This document shows positions 6,460-14,712 of a DNA stretch of 58,506 bases, piece after piece (the stretch's first letter is position 1; every line of letters starts with the position of its first letter). The position numbers were made by a program, and so were the translations under genes. The notes under the pieces are model-generated. The model had not been told where the DNA came from, did no database searches, and saw nothing but the letters and a program-made list of their open reading frames with translations. The DNA comes from Candidatus Moraniibacteriota bacterium (GTDB lineage: Bacteria > Patescibacteriota > Minisyncoccia > Moranbacterales > UBA1568). The stretch is from positions 1 to 58,506 of the forward strand of contig JAQTRS010000008.1 of the NCBI GenBank assembly GCA_028711705.1, written 5' to 3'.

Positions 6460-8238
6460 ATGACACACATTGCTGCTGATGCATCATCCTCGGATGATGT
6501 GCAGGACACGACGGTACCCAAGGGTCGGAAAGATGCTCTTGATAAGATATTGTCGGAAAACAAGAAACTTGCCTCAGATGCGACCGAGCCGCTCGATTTG
6601 ACGGTAAAGGAGCTTTCATCCAGGGCGAAGCAGCTGGGAATAGAATACCTGACGGATCCTATTGCGGATATCGATAAGAAGACGCTCCATTTTATCAGCG
6701 AGGATATCGCGAGAAAGTACAAGATGGTGTCTTTCGGTTCCGATGGTACTACCTACAAGATCGCTATGTCGAAGCCTCAGGATGTGGAGGCTCTTAATGT
6801 ATTGCGGTTTTTGGCGCAGAAAGAACAGGTGAATATAGAGATCTATCTTACTCCTGAGGAGGTTGTCGAGAAGATGATGAGTCAGTATGCCGGAGCCGAG
6901 AGAGCTCTTAGCGAGGCCGTCCTTTCTTTGAAAAATAGCTATGTCGACGGCGAGGATGCAAGAGAACAGGAGCAGAAGTCTCGGCCCGACGATATGGAAT
7001 GGGGAGTGCTTCAGGATGCGCCTATCGCTAAGCTGGTCCAAGTTATTGTCAAGCACGGCGTCGATGGTCGGGCAAGCGATATTCATATAGAGCCGATCGA
7101 TGGTAATTATCGGGTGCGTTTTCGTGTGGATGGTATGCTGCACGCCTCGCTCGTTTTGCCGCTTGATGTCGGTCGCGCCGTGGTCGCTCGTGTGAAGATT
7201 CTGGCGAATCTCAAAATTGATGAGAAAAGAAAGCCTCAGGATGGACGGTTCCGTTTCGATGAGCGCGGTCAGGTTATCGATCTTCGCGTTTCGACGTTTC
7301 CGGTGATCGAGGGAGAGAAGGTGGTGATGCGTCTTTTGGATAAGGCGAGAGGCATGGATGATCTGAATACACTCGGGCTTTCTGGAAGGAATTATGAAGT
7401 TTTGACGAGTAAAATCCGTGAGCCGTATGGCATCATACTGATGACCGGCCCGACGGGTTCCGGAAAATCGACATCACTCTATGCATTTTTGAGTATCCTT
7501 AATCAAGAGGAGAGGAATATCGTGACGCTTGAGGATCCGGTCGAGTATTTCCTGGACGGAATTAATCAGAGCCAAGTCAAACCGGAAATCGGCTATACCT
7601 TCGCATCCGGATTGCGTTCGATCCTGCGTCAGGACCCGAATGTTATCATGGTGGGAGAAATCCGCGATAGCGAGACGGCCGAGCTTGCTATCCATGCGGC
7701 GCTCACCGGGCACCTCGTGCTTTCGACGCTCCACACCAACAATGCGCTCGGTGCCATCCCCCGGTTGGTGGATATGGGTATCGAGCCGTTCTTGTTGGCA
7801 TCCGCTCTGCAGGCGGTGGCAGCGCAGCGTTTGGTGAGAAAAATCTGTTCCCATTGTAAAGAGCCGGAGGTATTCCCGCCGGGCGTTATCAAATTGGTGA
7901 AAGAGGCGCTGAAGACCGTCTCAGTGGAAGAGGGGAAGAAATATGGTGTGGATTTGAGCAAGGAACCGGCGTTTTTCCATGGCGCCGGGTGTGATGAATG
8001 TCATAAGACCGGATATATGGGACGAGTCGCTATCCATGAGGCATTCGAAATGACCGCTCGTGCGCAGGAGATTATTACCGAGAAGAAGAATTCCGAAGCG
8101 GAAATCGCGAGCGAGGCGGTGGCTCAGGGTATGGTGACACTCAAGCAGGACGGTCTGCTCAAGGCACTGAGCGGATTGACGACGCTATCTGAGATCGAGA
8201 GAGTGACGGAGGGATCGATAATGGTGGATGAGGAGTGA
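6460..8238 (+). CDS. pilB: Type IV pilus extension ATPase PilB
   Basis: A 592-aa hexameric ATPase that drives pilin polymerisation. The N1 (MshEN-like) domain spans about residues 40-150. The N2 domain starts at the GRASDIHIEP motif (about 204-213). Walker A is GPTGSGKST (about 329-337), the Asp box and Walker B are NVIMVGEIRDSETAE (about 394-408), and the His box is LSTLHTNNA. The zinc-binding tetracysteine site is CSHC and CDEC before HKTGYMGR. All catalytic features are intact. Its start lies 10 nt after pilO. A second PilB-like gene with duplicated modules is encoded at 15514-18540. Confidence 0.97.
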   Translation: MTHIAADASSSDDVQDTTVPKGRKDALDKILSENKKLASDATEPLDLTVKELSSRAKQLGIEYLTDPIADIDKKTLHFISEDIARKYKMVSFGSDGTTYKIAMSKPQDVEALNVLRFLAQKEQVNIEIYLTPEEVVEKMMSQYAGAERALSEAVLSLKNSYVDGEDAREQEQKSRPDDMEWGVLQDAPIAKLVQVIVKHGVDGRASDIHIEPIDGNYRVRFRVDGMLHASLVLPLDVGRAVVARVKILANLKIDEKRKPQDGRFRFDERGQVIDLRVSTFPVIEGEKVVMRLLDKARGMDDLNTLGLSGRNYEVLTSKIREPYGIILMTGPTGSGKSTSLYAFLSILNQEERNIVTLEDPVEYFLDGINQSQVKPEIGYTFASGLRSILRQDPNVIMVGEIRDSETAELAIHAALTGHLVLSTLHTNNALGAIPRLVDMGIEPFLLASALQAVAAQRLVRKICSHCKEPEVFPPGVIKLVKEALKTVSVEEGKKYGVDLSKEPAFFHGAGCDECHKTGYMGRVAIHEAFEMTARAQEIITEKKNSEAEIASEAVAQGMVTLKQDGLLKALSGLTTLSEIERVTEGSIMVDEE

Positions 8239-8261
8239 TTTTAATATGTAACGACACAATT

Positions 8262-8651
8262 ATGGAGGCGACAGAAAACAAGAAGAAAGTGATGCTTGTG
8301 GAGGACGATGTTTTCGTGAGTGACATCTATCAGGTGAAAATGCATGGAGAGGGCCTTGAAGTCATCGTGGCGATGAACGGCATGGAAGCGATCAAGCATC
8401 TGGAGGAGGGATCTATTCCCGACCTTATCCTGCTCGATATCGTGATGCCGTATATGGATGGCATGGAAGTATTGAGGCGTATCAAGGCGAACGAAGTTTG
8501 GAAAAACATACCGGTCATGCTGTTGACGAATCTTTCCGAGAAGTCTCAGATCGAAGAATGCATGAATCTCGGCGCGAATGATTACCTCATCAAATCTCAC
8601 TTCACCCCATCGGAAGTCATGAAGAAAGTATATTCTTTATTGAAAGCATAA
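8262..8651 (+). CDS. Single-domain response regulator (CheY-like)
   Basis: A 129-aa receiver domain with no output domain. VMLVEDD holds the acidic pair, LILLDIVMP the phospho-acceptor Asp, LLTN the Thr switch, and the Lys of YLIKS completes the active site. Stand-alone receivers of this kind act by binding partner proteins, and in pilus systems they tune motility. The gene lies between pilB and pilT, so control of the pilus motors is a fair inference. No histidine kinase is present in the window. A GTG at 8235 overlapping the pilB stop would add nine residues; the ATG at 8262 is preferred because the family begins just before KKVMLVEDD. Confidence 0.88.
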   Translation: MEATENKKKVMLVEDDVFVSDIYQVKMHGEGLEVIVAMNGMEAIKHLEEGSIPDLILLDIVMPYMDGMEVLRRIKANEVWKNIPVMLLTNLSEKSQIEECMNLGANDYLIKSHFTPSEVMKKVYSLLKA

Positions 8652-8698
8652 GGTGTGATACACTTTCAAATATACCCTTAAAACTATACTGATTCCCT

Positions 8699-9787
8699 AT
8701 GGCAAACTTACACTACGAACAAAAAATGAAAAATCTTTTGCTGCTCGTCGGTCAGCAGGGCGCTTCGGATTTGCATTTGGCGGTAGGTCGTTATCCAACG
8801 CTCCGCATCGATGGTCGGCTTGTCCCTATGTCTCAGGAAGGATTGCTCACCCCTGCCGATACGATCGGTTTGAGCGATGTTATATTGGATGAGAAAAGCA
8901 AGCAGGAATTGCATGACGAGGAGCAGGTTGATTTTTCGTATAATTTCGAGGACAAGGCGCGCTTCCGAACGAACATCTTCTTTCAGAAGGGTTTCGTCAG
9001 CATCACGATGCGCTTCGTGAACAACCGTATCCGCGGTTTGGAGGAGTTGGATATGCCGACGGCATTGTATGGTTTCACGCAGTATACGCAGGGTTTGGTG
9101 TTGGTGACCGGGCCGGTGGGTCATGGAAAGTCCACGACGCTCGCCGCCTTGATCGACTATGTCAATCGTACCCAGGATAAGCACATCATCACCATCGAGG
9201 ATCCTATCGAATATGTGTATGCGCAGGATCGCTGTATCGTGAATCAGCGCGAGGTCGGGAAGGATGCCAAAACTTTCCCGCAAGCGCTCCATGCCGTTTT
9301 TCGTGAAGATGCCAATATCGTGCTTTTGGGGGAACTTCGCGATCTGGATACCATCAGCACGGCCATGACCGCCGCCGAGACGGGCCATTTGATTTTCGCG
9401 ACCCTGCATACTAACGATAGCGCCCAGACCGTCGATCGTATTACGGACGTGTTTCCAGCTCATCAGCAGAATCAGATCCGTTCGCAGTTGGCGAATGTTT
9501 TGCTCGGCGTCGTGTCGCAGCGACTTGTTCCGAAAATCGGTGGAGGACGCGTCCCGGCAGTGGAAATAATGATCAAAAATAATGCCGTCGAAAACCTGAT
9601 CCGCGAGAATAAATCCTATCAGATCGATTCCGTTATCGAGACGAGCCTGAAGGATGGTATGGTCTCTTTGGATAGAGCGCTGAGCGATCTGGTGCAGCGC
9701 GGATTGGTGGATGTGAATGACGCGTTTCATTATGCGAAGAATAAGGAATATATGCAGATGCTTTTGAATCATCATCAAGGCGATTAG
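8699..9787 (+). CDS. pilT: Type IV pilus retraction ATPase PilT
   Basis: A 362-aa PilT, close to the usual 340-370 aa. The PAS-like N-domain includes GASDLHLAVGRYPTLRIDG. Walker A is GPVGHGKST (about 138-146), with V and H in place of the common T and S; the G-x4-GK-S pattern is kept. Walker B is NIVLLGELRD and the His motif is ATLHTND. PilT depolymerises the pilus and powers twitching or DNA uptake. It stands 47 nt after the receiver gene and 46 nt before pilC. Having both extension and retraction motors implies dynamic pili. Confidence 0.96.
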   Translation: MANLHYEQKMKNLLLLVGQQGASDLHLAVGRYPTLRIDGRLVPMSQEGLLTPADTIGLSDVILDEKSKQELHDEEQVDFSYNFEDKARFRTNIFFQKGFVSITMRFVNNRIRGLEELDMPTALYGFTQYTQGLVLVTGPVGHGKSTTLAALIDYVNRTQDKHIITIEDPIEYVYAQDRCIVNQREVGKDAKTFPQALHAVFREDANIVLLGELRDLDTISTAMTAAETGHLIFATLHTNDSAQTVDRITDVFPAHQQNQIRSQLANVLLGVVSQRLVPKIGGGRVPAVEIMIKNNAVENLIRENKSYQIDSVIETSLKDGMVSLDRALSDLVQRGLVDVNDAFHYAKNKEYMQMLLNHHQGD

Positions 9788-9833
9788 TCTTTCTGTCGGA
9801 GATAATCGTTTAATCCTGTAAAAATAAAAAAGT

Positions 9834-11042
9834 ATGCGATTCGTTTTTAAAGCCAAGGATGCGGAAGGGAAGATGAAGGAAGGCCTCGTGGAAGCCATGA
9901 CGCAAGAGACGGCGGTGCAGGTCCTTCAGAAAAGCGGACTCACTCCCGTTTCTGTCGAAAGGGAAGATGTGGGCAATAAGTTCGTGAAAAGCTTCCGGAA
10001 AATGTGGGAGAGCGTGACGCATAAGGAACTCGTGGTGTTGTTTCGTCAGTTGGCCACGCTTATCGAGGCCAAGGTGCCGCTCGTAACCGCCATCAGTGCC
10101 ATTGAAGCGCAGACTGAAAACAAGTACCTCCGCATCATTCTTAAAGAAATGGTAGCGGATATCAATGACGGTATGGTATTTTCTGAGGCCATGATGAAGC
10201 ATCCGGACACGTTTTCGTCTTTGACCATCAATATGATCAAAGCCGGCGAGATTTCGGGCAGCCTTCGCCAATCCATCACCTATGTCGCCAACGATGTCGA
10301 AAAGAACTATCAGCTCAACGCGAAGATAAAGTCGGCGCTCTTTTACCCGGCCTTCGTGTTGGCGGTGGCGGGCGTGATCGGTTTCGTAGTGGTGTCATTT
10401 ATCCTACCGAAACTCACCGTGCTGATCCGTGATATGAACGTGGCGACACCGTGGTACACGCAGGTCGTGATGTCTTTGGGTGATTTTATGTCCGAGTATT
10501 GGTGGGCGGTTGCACTGCTTATTTTCGCTTTCATCGGTTCCGCTATCTACTATATCAAGGGAGATGTCGGAAAAAAGGAATGGCAGCGTCTTGAGCTCAA
10601 GATACCGGTAGTGGGCAAGCTGCTCCGCTATGTCTATCTGGCACGCATGACGGATACGTTCAGCACCCTTTTGACAGGAGGCATCCCTATGGTGCGGGCC
10701 TTGATCATCACAGGGGATGTGGTGGAAAATGCCGTGTTCAAGAGTATTCTTTTGCGAAGCGCGGACGAGGTGAAATCGGGCGGTTCCATTAGTACAGTGT
10801 TTGCTCGATCGGAAGATATCCCGCCGGTAGTGACGCAGATGGTACGCATCGGAGAGGAAACCGGAAAGCTCGGCGAGGTCTTGGAGGGAACGGCGCGATT
10901 TTATGACCAGGAAGTGGACTATATTACCAAAAACCTCACGTCTCTTCTGGAACCGATACTGATCGTCGGTCTCGGTATCGGAGTTTCCATTCTGGTCTTC
11001 TCCATTATCCTTCCTATTTACAATATCGCTGGACAGATTTAG
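9834..11042 (+). CDS. pilC: Type IV pilus inner-membrane core protein PilC
   Basis: A 402-aa polytopic platform protein made of two T2SSF (GspF) repeats. The first repeat carries LFRQLATLIEAKVPLVTAI (about residues 69-87) and the second LARMTDTFSTLLTGGIPMV (about 267-285), the paired motif of the family. Membrane helices are seen at about 170-195, 215-237 and 370-395. PilC sits at the base of the pilus and passes the rotation of PilB and PilT to the pilins. It is the last gene of the motor block, 94 nt before the first pilin, which has its own promoter. Confidence 0.96.
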   Translation: MRFVFKAKDAEGKMKEGLVEAMTQETAVQVLQKSGLTPVSVEREDVGNKFVKSFRKMWESVTHKELVVLFRQLATLIEAKVPLVTAISAIEAQTENKYLRIILKEMVADINDGMVFSEAMMKHPDTFSSLTINMIKAGEISGSLRQSITYVANDVEKNYQLNAKIKSALFYPAFVLAVAGVIGFVVVSFILPKLTVLIRDMNVATPWYTQVVMSLGDFMSEYWWAVALLIFAFIGSAIYYIKGDVGKKEWQRLELKIPVVGKLLRYVYLARMTDTFSTLLTGGIPMVRALIITGDVVENAVFKSILLRSADEVKSGGSISTVFARSEDIPPVVTQMVRIGEETGKLGEVLEGTARFYDQEVDYITKNLTSLLEPILIVGLGIGVSILVFSIILPIYNIAGQI

Positions 11043-11050
11043 AAAAAGTA

Positions 11051-11079
11051 TTGGAGGATGGTGCGCGATAGTGTATACT
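11051..11079 (+). promoter_or_regulatory. Promoter of pilin genes 1 and 2
   Basis: TTGGAG (11051-11056), 17 nt, TATACT (11074-11079), just after the pilC stop. The leader ends in AAAGGAGGTG (11119-11128), complementary to ten bases of the 16S tail, a strong ribosome site. Confidence 0.8.
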
Positions 11080-11135
11080 GAAAATAATACCAACAATATG
11101 CAAATAAAAAAACAATTGAAAGGAGGTGAAATAAT

Positions 11136-11531
11136 ATGAAGAAAATTCAAAAAGGTTTCACCTTGATCGAACTTCTGATCGTCATCGCCATCATCGGTAT
11201 TTTGGCCTCGATCGTATTAGTAAGTTTGAGCAATGCGAGGGTGAAGGGTCAGAAAGCAGCTTTCAAGAGTGAGGTTACCGGCGCGATAGCGGGGCTTACG
11301 AGTCAGTGTGATGATGATATAAACAACGGGACATCTACTGCAGTAGTTCCAGCAGATACAACCAATACTGCATGGTCAGCTGGCGTGGCTGATTTCAGTG
11401 GCTGTGCCGCTGGTGGAAGTGGCGTATTTAGCATAACCGGAATTACTCCGATTTCGACAGCTGTTGTTACGGATGGATGCGTTAGCGCTGATGTAACAGA
11501 GGGAGGGGCTAATTTTACAAATTGCCCGTAG
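11136..11531 (+). CDS. Type IV prepilin-like protein (pilin 1)
   Basis: A 131-aa prepilin. The short positive leader MKKIQKG is cut by prepilin peptidase before FTLIELLIV, with the conserved Glu at mature position 5, and a 25-residue hydrophobic helix follows ([17 protein letters not shown]). The globular part has four cysteines (QCDD, GCAAG, GCVS and the terminal NCP), also found in pilins 2 and 3, suggesting two disulfides. It would be assembled by the adjacent PilB/PilC machine. The prepilin peptidase is not in this window. Strong ribosome binding and its own promoter fit a major, highly made pilin. Confidence 0.93.
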   Translation: MKKIQKGFTLIELLIVIAIIGILASIVLVSLSNARVKGQKAAFKSEVTGAIAGLTSQCDDDINNGTSTAVVPADTTNTAWSAGVADFSGCAAGGSGVFSITGITPISTAVVTDGCVSADVTEGGANFTNCP

Positions 11532-11556
11532 GTATTAAAAAAATGTTAAAAATAAT

Positions 11557-11958
11557 ATGAAGAAATTTCAGAAAGGCTTTACGCTCATCGAACTCTTGAT
11601 CGTCATCGCCATCATCGGTATTTTGGCGTCGATTGTATTGGTGAGTTTGAGCAATGCAAGAACTAAGGCGAGTAGAGCAGCATTTGCTGGAGAAGTCTCG
11701 AGTTCGACAGCTGGTTTCTTGGTACAATGCGATAATGGCGCTATCACGCTTCCTGCCGCAACAAGCAATGTGACATGGGCTGCTGGTGGAGCTGATTCCT
11801 GCGGCGCTACCGGAGCAGGAACATTCGATGTGCAGGCTACTAATATAAAGGCATTCAGCATAACTCCTGCAGGATCCTGTGTGTTGCATGTCTCAGAGTC
11901 AGGTGTATTTACCGACGCTGCGCATACAACTGCTTTCGGAACTGCAACCTGCCCGTAA
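11557..11958 (+). CDS. Type IV prepilin-like protein (pilin 2)
   Basis: A 133-aa paralogue of pilin 1 with the same leader type ([14 protein letters not shown]), the same hydrophobic helix and four cysteines (QCDN, SCGAT, SCVLH and the terminal TCP). The N-terminal third is almost identical to its neighbours while the globular part has diverged, as in pilin families under surface selection. Only 25 nt separate it from pilin 1, and the upstream sequence lacks the strong AAAGGAGGTG site, so it is probably translated less well from the same transcript. A perfect terminator palindrome follows. Confidence 0.92.
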   Translation: MKKFQKGFTLIELLIVIAIIGILASIVLVSLSNARTKASRAAFAGEVSSSTAGFLVQCDNGAITLPAATSNVTWAAGGADSCGATGAGTFDVQATNIKAFSITPAGSCVLHVSESGVFTDAAHTTAFGTATCP

Positions 11959-11978
11959 TCATATAGGTATCGATAGTC

Positions 11979-12024
11979 TACAAAATAAAAGGGTTTCGTC
12001 TAGACGAAACCCTTTTATTTTGTA
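11979..12024. terminator. Perfect 46-nt palindrome, bidirectional terminator shape
   Basis: Two 22-nt arms around a central TA: TACAAAATAAAAGGG at the left end, CCCTTTTATTTTGTA at the right end, TTTCGTC|TA|GACGAAA in the middle. The outer A/T tracts give a U-run on either strand. It separates pilin 2 from the pilin 3 promoter. Confidence 0.9.
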
Positions 12025-12032
12025 GGTGCTGA

Positions 12033-12061
12033 TTTGAATATGATGTGTAGTGATGTATACT
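12033..12061 (+). promoter_or_regulatory. Promoter of pilin gene 3
   Basis: TTTGAA (12033-12038), 17 nt, TATACT (12056-12061). The leader repeats the CAATTG-AAAGGAGGTG-AAATAAT sequence of pilin 1 (12081-12103), so pilins 1 and 3 share a duplicated leader. Confidence 0.75.
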
Positions 12062-12103
12062 GAATTATATGAATACACAGCAATTGAAAGGAGGTGAAAT
12101 AAT

Positions 12104-12481
12104 ATGAAGAAAATTCAGAAAGGTTTCACATTGATTGAGCTCTTGGTTGTCATCGCCATCATCGGTATTTTGGCGTCGATTGTGTTAGTGGCTTTGGGTA
12201 ATGCGAGGAGCAAGGCAAGAATAGCCGCTTACAAAGGGGAACTAGCTGGAGTCAAGGCCAGTTTGGTCAACGCATGTGACGCAGGCGTTCTGACTTCTGC
12301 AAATCTTCCGGCTACGGATAATCATACGGACGGATCGATCGTTGCCGGAGGGACTACTGCCGTATGCGGTTCGACAGGGAGTGGCATTTTTAATGTAACG
12401 ACGACTCCATTGAGTGCTGATGTTACTTGCGGTATGGCTACCATAACGCCGAGTGGCATAACATTCGCGAACCCATGCTAA
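12104..12481 (+). CDS. Type IV prepilin-like protein (pilin 3)
   Basis: A 125-aa paralogue of pilins 1 and 2. The leader MKKIQKG precedes [20 protein letters not shown], with Glu5 kept. Four cysteines occur again (ACDAG, VCGST, TCGMA and the terminal PC). It has its own promoter and a leader nearly identical to that of pilin 1, so it can be expressed independently and at a high level. Whether it is a second major pilin, a minor pilin or an alternative fibre subunit cannot be told from sequence. Transcription ends at the hairpin at 12535. Confidence 0.92.
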   Translation: MKKIQKGFTLIELLVVIAIIGILASIVLVALGNARSKARIAAYKGELAGVKASLVNACDAGVLTSANLPATDNHTDGSIVAGGTTAVCGSTGSGIFNVTTTPLSADVTCGMATITPSGITFANPC

Positions 12482-12534
12482 TAGCGCAAGAGGATCTCGT
12501 ATTCTTGATGTAAATAAATATTTTTGTATAAAAG

Positions 12535-12584
12535 GGTACCATATAAAAGAACGCGGCTAAAGCCGCGCTTTTTTATATGGTACC
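12535..12584. terminator. Terminator after pilin 3, shared with the convergent gene
   Basis: GGTACCATATAAAA and CGCGGC on the left pair with GCCGCG and TTTTATATGGTACC on the right around TAAA. The GC stem followed by TTTTTT works for the plus strand, and the A-tract gives a U-run for the minus-strand gene ending at 12595. Confidence 0.88.
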
Positions 12585-12594
12585 GAGTGCGTTT

Positions 12595-13134
12595 TTATGG
12601 TTGAACCTTTTCCGCCCCGCCATACATCTGCATGATGAGGCTTTTGATGGCATAGGGGTCGGGGACTTGGCGGAATTTGAAGCGCTCGGTTTCGCCGGCC
12701 GTCTGGATATAGACGTCGCCGTAGTTGAGTATGGTCGGGATGAGTCCGACAACATCGGTGGTCACGTCCTGTATCTTCGAGAACTGCAAATCGCTGGCCT
12801 GGCGCAAAAAGAGGCCCTTCTGCTCAATGTTGACGATGCGTTCATTGGTGATGATCCAGACATCGAAGTAGTAGTCGATCCAGATAAGGAAACCGTAGAA
12901 CCAGACGAAGAGGAGAGCGGTCGTTTCGATGAATGATATGGTCTGGACGCCGACTTGCTGGAGGAGTGCCGGATACATGAAGAGGATGAAAATCCAGCTG
13001 CCGAACACGCCGAGAGCTGCCACTATGACGACGAAGAACTGAATCAGGAGATTGAACCAATGGCGGTGGATGATCTGGATGATCCGCTCGCCATCATGCT
13101 GATCCTTGAAGTGGTAACCGGGAAATGAATACAT
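12595..13134 (-). CDS. PH-domain (bPH2/YdbT-like) membrane protein
   Basis: A 179-aa protein. Two membrane helices lie at about residues 28-52 (NLLIQFFVVIVAALGVFGSW) and 64-86, followed by DYYFDVWIITNERIVNIEQKG, the opening strands of the bacterial PH domain type 2, and FSKIQDVTTDVVGLIPTIL, which fits the conserved central segment. Such proteins are common, poorly understood membrane proteins of the YdbS/YdbT group. It is followed by nothing on its strand and shares the terminator at 12535 with pilin 3. The fold is well supported; no role can be stated. Confidence 0.8.
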   Translation of the reverse strand: MYSFPGYHFKDQHDGERIIQIIHRHWFNLLIQFFVVIVAALGVFGSWIFILFMYPALLQQVGVQTISFIETTALLFVWFYGFLIWIDYYFDVWIITNERIVNIEQKGLFLRQASDLQFSKIQDVTTDVVGLIPTILNYGDVYIQTAGETERFKFRQVPDPYAIKSLIMQMYGGAEKVQP

Positions 13135-13155
13135 AGGTATGGGTATTAGTTTTAT

Positions 13156-13404
13156 TTAAAAGGGGGCTTTGGGCGAGTATGTCGGCATATTGAGGGCCGG
13201 TATGAATTGATCGAAGGGGATGGAGAAGAACAAGAGCGCATTGGCAAACAAAAGACACGCCGTGCCGATGAGGAAAAACGTGACGGTGAACGCCATAACC
13301 GAGCGGTTTCCCGAGTAACGGACAAGGTGATAGATGATGAACATCGAGAGCAGGATATAGCTTAAGAAAACGATCAGGTAGATGAAGTTGAAAATGGCTT
13401 GCAT
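13156..13404 (-). CDS. Small two-helix membrane protein, unknown
   Basis: An 82-aa protein beginning MQAIFNFIYLIVFLSYILL. Two hydrophobic helices are evident, about residues 5-27 and 36-60, separated by a short polar loop (RYSGNRSV). A longer in-frame start at 13512 would overlap the end of ruvB and add a basic, family-less stretch, so the internal ATG at 13404 is preferred. It lies between ruvB and the PH-domain gene on the same strand with gaps of 73 and 21 nt, consistent with one operon. I do not recognise a family. Confidence 0.65.
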   Translation of the reverse strand: MQAIFNFIYLIVFLSYILLSMFIIYHLVRYSGNRSVMAFTVTFFLIGTACLLFANALLFFSIPFDQFIPALNMPTYSPKAPF

Positions 13405-13477
13405 AGGTTTTTGTTTGAGGATTAAGGATGAGAGGGAAAACCCCATTCTTCTCAAAAGGAGGAATGGAGCGGTGTTT

Positions 13478-14488
13478 CTAGAGAAGTTTTTGCTGATGGC
13501 CATCCGGCACATCGAAGCCGAGGTGATCGAAGGCGGCCTGCGTGACCATTCGTCCGCGGGGCGTGCGGGTCAGGAATCCGATCTGGATAAGGTAGGGTTC
13601 ATAGACGTCCTCGATGGTCTGCGGTTCCTCGCTGGTGCAGGCGGCGATGGTTTGGACGCCGACCGGACCGCCCTTGAATTTTTCGATGATGGAGGAGAGG
13701 ACGAATCGGTCGCTGGGTTCGAGCCCGAGATGGTCGATCTCGAGGATGGCGAGCGCTTCTTTGGCGATGGGCTTGGTGATGGTCGCGTGGCCGTTGATCT
13801 GGGCGAAGTCGCGGACGCGCTTCAGGAGACGATTGGCGACGCGCGGTGTTTGGCGGCTGGCATTGGCGATTTCTTTGGCGCCCTCATCATCGATGTGAAT
13901 GTTGAGGATACGGCCGGAGCGCTTGATGATGAATTCGGTTTCTTCCGGAGTATAAAATTCCAATCGGTGGATGGATCCGAAGCGGTTGCGGAGGGGGTTT
14001 GAAATGGAACCTAGGCGGGTGGTGGCGCCGATGAGGGTGAATTTCGGGAGGTCGAGCTGGAGGGTGCGGGCGGAAGGGCCTTTGCCGATGATGATATCGA
14101 GCTTGTAATCCTCCATGGCGGGATAGAGCACTTCCTCGATGAGCTTGTTGAGACGGTGGATTTCATCGATAAACAGCACATCCCCGTCCTGGAGATTGGT
14201 CAGGATGGAACCCAAATCGCCCACGCGCTCGATGGCGGGTCCGGAAGTGACCTTGATGCCGACACCCATTTCTTTGGCTATTATGTGGGAAAGGGTGGTT
14301 TTTCCGAGTCCCGGAGGGCCATACAGCAAAACATGTTCAATAGACTCGCTGCGGCCTTTGGCGGCTTCGATGAGGATATTGAGGTTCTTTTTGATTTTTT
14401 CCTGCCCGACATACTCCCCGAAGGCTTGGGGCCGGAGGGTGGTATCGAGAGGGATATCTTCTGTATAGGCGGTTGATGAGGTAATCAT
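13478..14488 (-). CDS. ruvB: Holliday junction branch migration helicase RuvB
   Basis: A 336-aa AAA+ motor, the usual RuvB size. Walker A is GPPGLGKTT (about residues 58-66), Walker B is LFIDEIH, sensor 1 is [18 protein letters not shown] with the arginine finger, and the C-terminal winged-helix DNA-binding domain includes [19 protein letters not shown]. RuvB hexamers pump DNA through a RuvA-bound Holliday junction. RuvA and RuvC are not in the window. The start [16 protein letters not shown] is chosen by homology; an upstream in-frame extension to 14599 runs through a fold-back repeat in the leader and is rejected. Confidence 0.97.
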   Translation of the reverse strand: MITSSTAYTEDIPLDTTLRPQAFGEYVGQEKIKKNLNILIEAAKGRSESIEHVLLYGPPGLGKTTLSHIIAKEMGVGIKVTSGPAIERVGDLGSILTNLQDGDVLFIDEIHRLNKLIEEVLYPAMEDYKLDIIIGKGPSARTLQLDLPKFTLIGATTRLGSISNPLRNRFGSIHRLEFYTPEETEFIIKRSGRILNIHIDDEGAKEIANASRQTPRVANRLLKRVRDFAQINGHATITKPIAKEALAILEIDHLGLEPSDRFVLSSIIEKFKGGPVGVQTIAACTSEEPQTIEDVYEPYLIQIGFLTRTPRGRMVTQAAFDHLGFDVPDGHQQKLL

Positions 14489-14520
14489 ATATTGAAGGGG
14501 TTTTACTGGCAGGGAGAATC

Positions 14521-14627
14521 CCATATTTGGCGCATTTTGTCGTTGTAATCTCCGGTACTCGACATCCCGATAGCTATCGGGGATTACTCCGTTCCTCAAT
14601 TACGCCTAAAACTGCACTCAAATATGG
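14521..14627. repeat. Fold-back repeat in the ruvB leader
   Basis: CCATATTTG (14521-14529) and CAAATATGG (14619-14627) bound a 107-bp imperfect inverted repeat whose centre is the perfect palindrome CCCGATAGCTATCGGG (14566-14581). Internal blocks on the two sides also match (TTTT, GTAAT, CCG). The element lies in the 5' leader of ruvB, so it is transcribed. Similar CCCGATAGCTATCGGG-centred repeats are, from memory, scattered through several bacterial genomes. Confidence 0.6.
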
Positions 14628-14664
14628 AATTCATGGGAAAAAGGGAGGAATCTTCTCATAGATA

Positions 14665-14670
14665 AGTATA
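14665..14670 (-). promoter_or_regulatory. Probable -10 of the ruvB promoter
   Basis: TATACT on the minus strand, about 177 nt before the ruvB start. The -35 position holds only a T-run. It lies just outside the opposing TTGACA at 14678, so the two promoters are back to back. Confidence 0.5.
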
Positions 14671-14677
14671 CCACTAC

Positions 14678-14706
14678 TTGACAAAAGAAAAAAGATATGC
14701 TAGACT
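14678..14706 (+). promoter_or_regulatory. Promoter of the structured RNA
   Basis: TTGACA (14678-14683), 17 nt, TAGACT (14701-14706), giving a start near 14713. Confidence 0.7.
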
Positions 14707-14712
14707 ACCTAG

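Noticed and set aside
14489-14599. A 37-residue N-terminal extension of RuvB
   Set aside because: It translates the fold-back repeat, has no match to RuvB, and the canonical start at 14488 fits the family.
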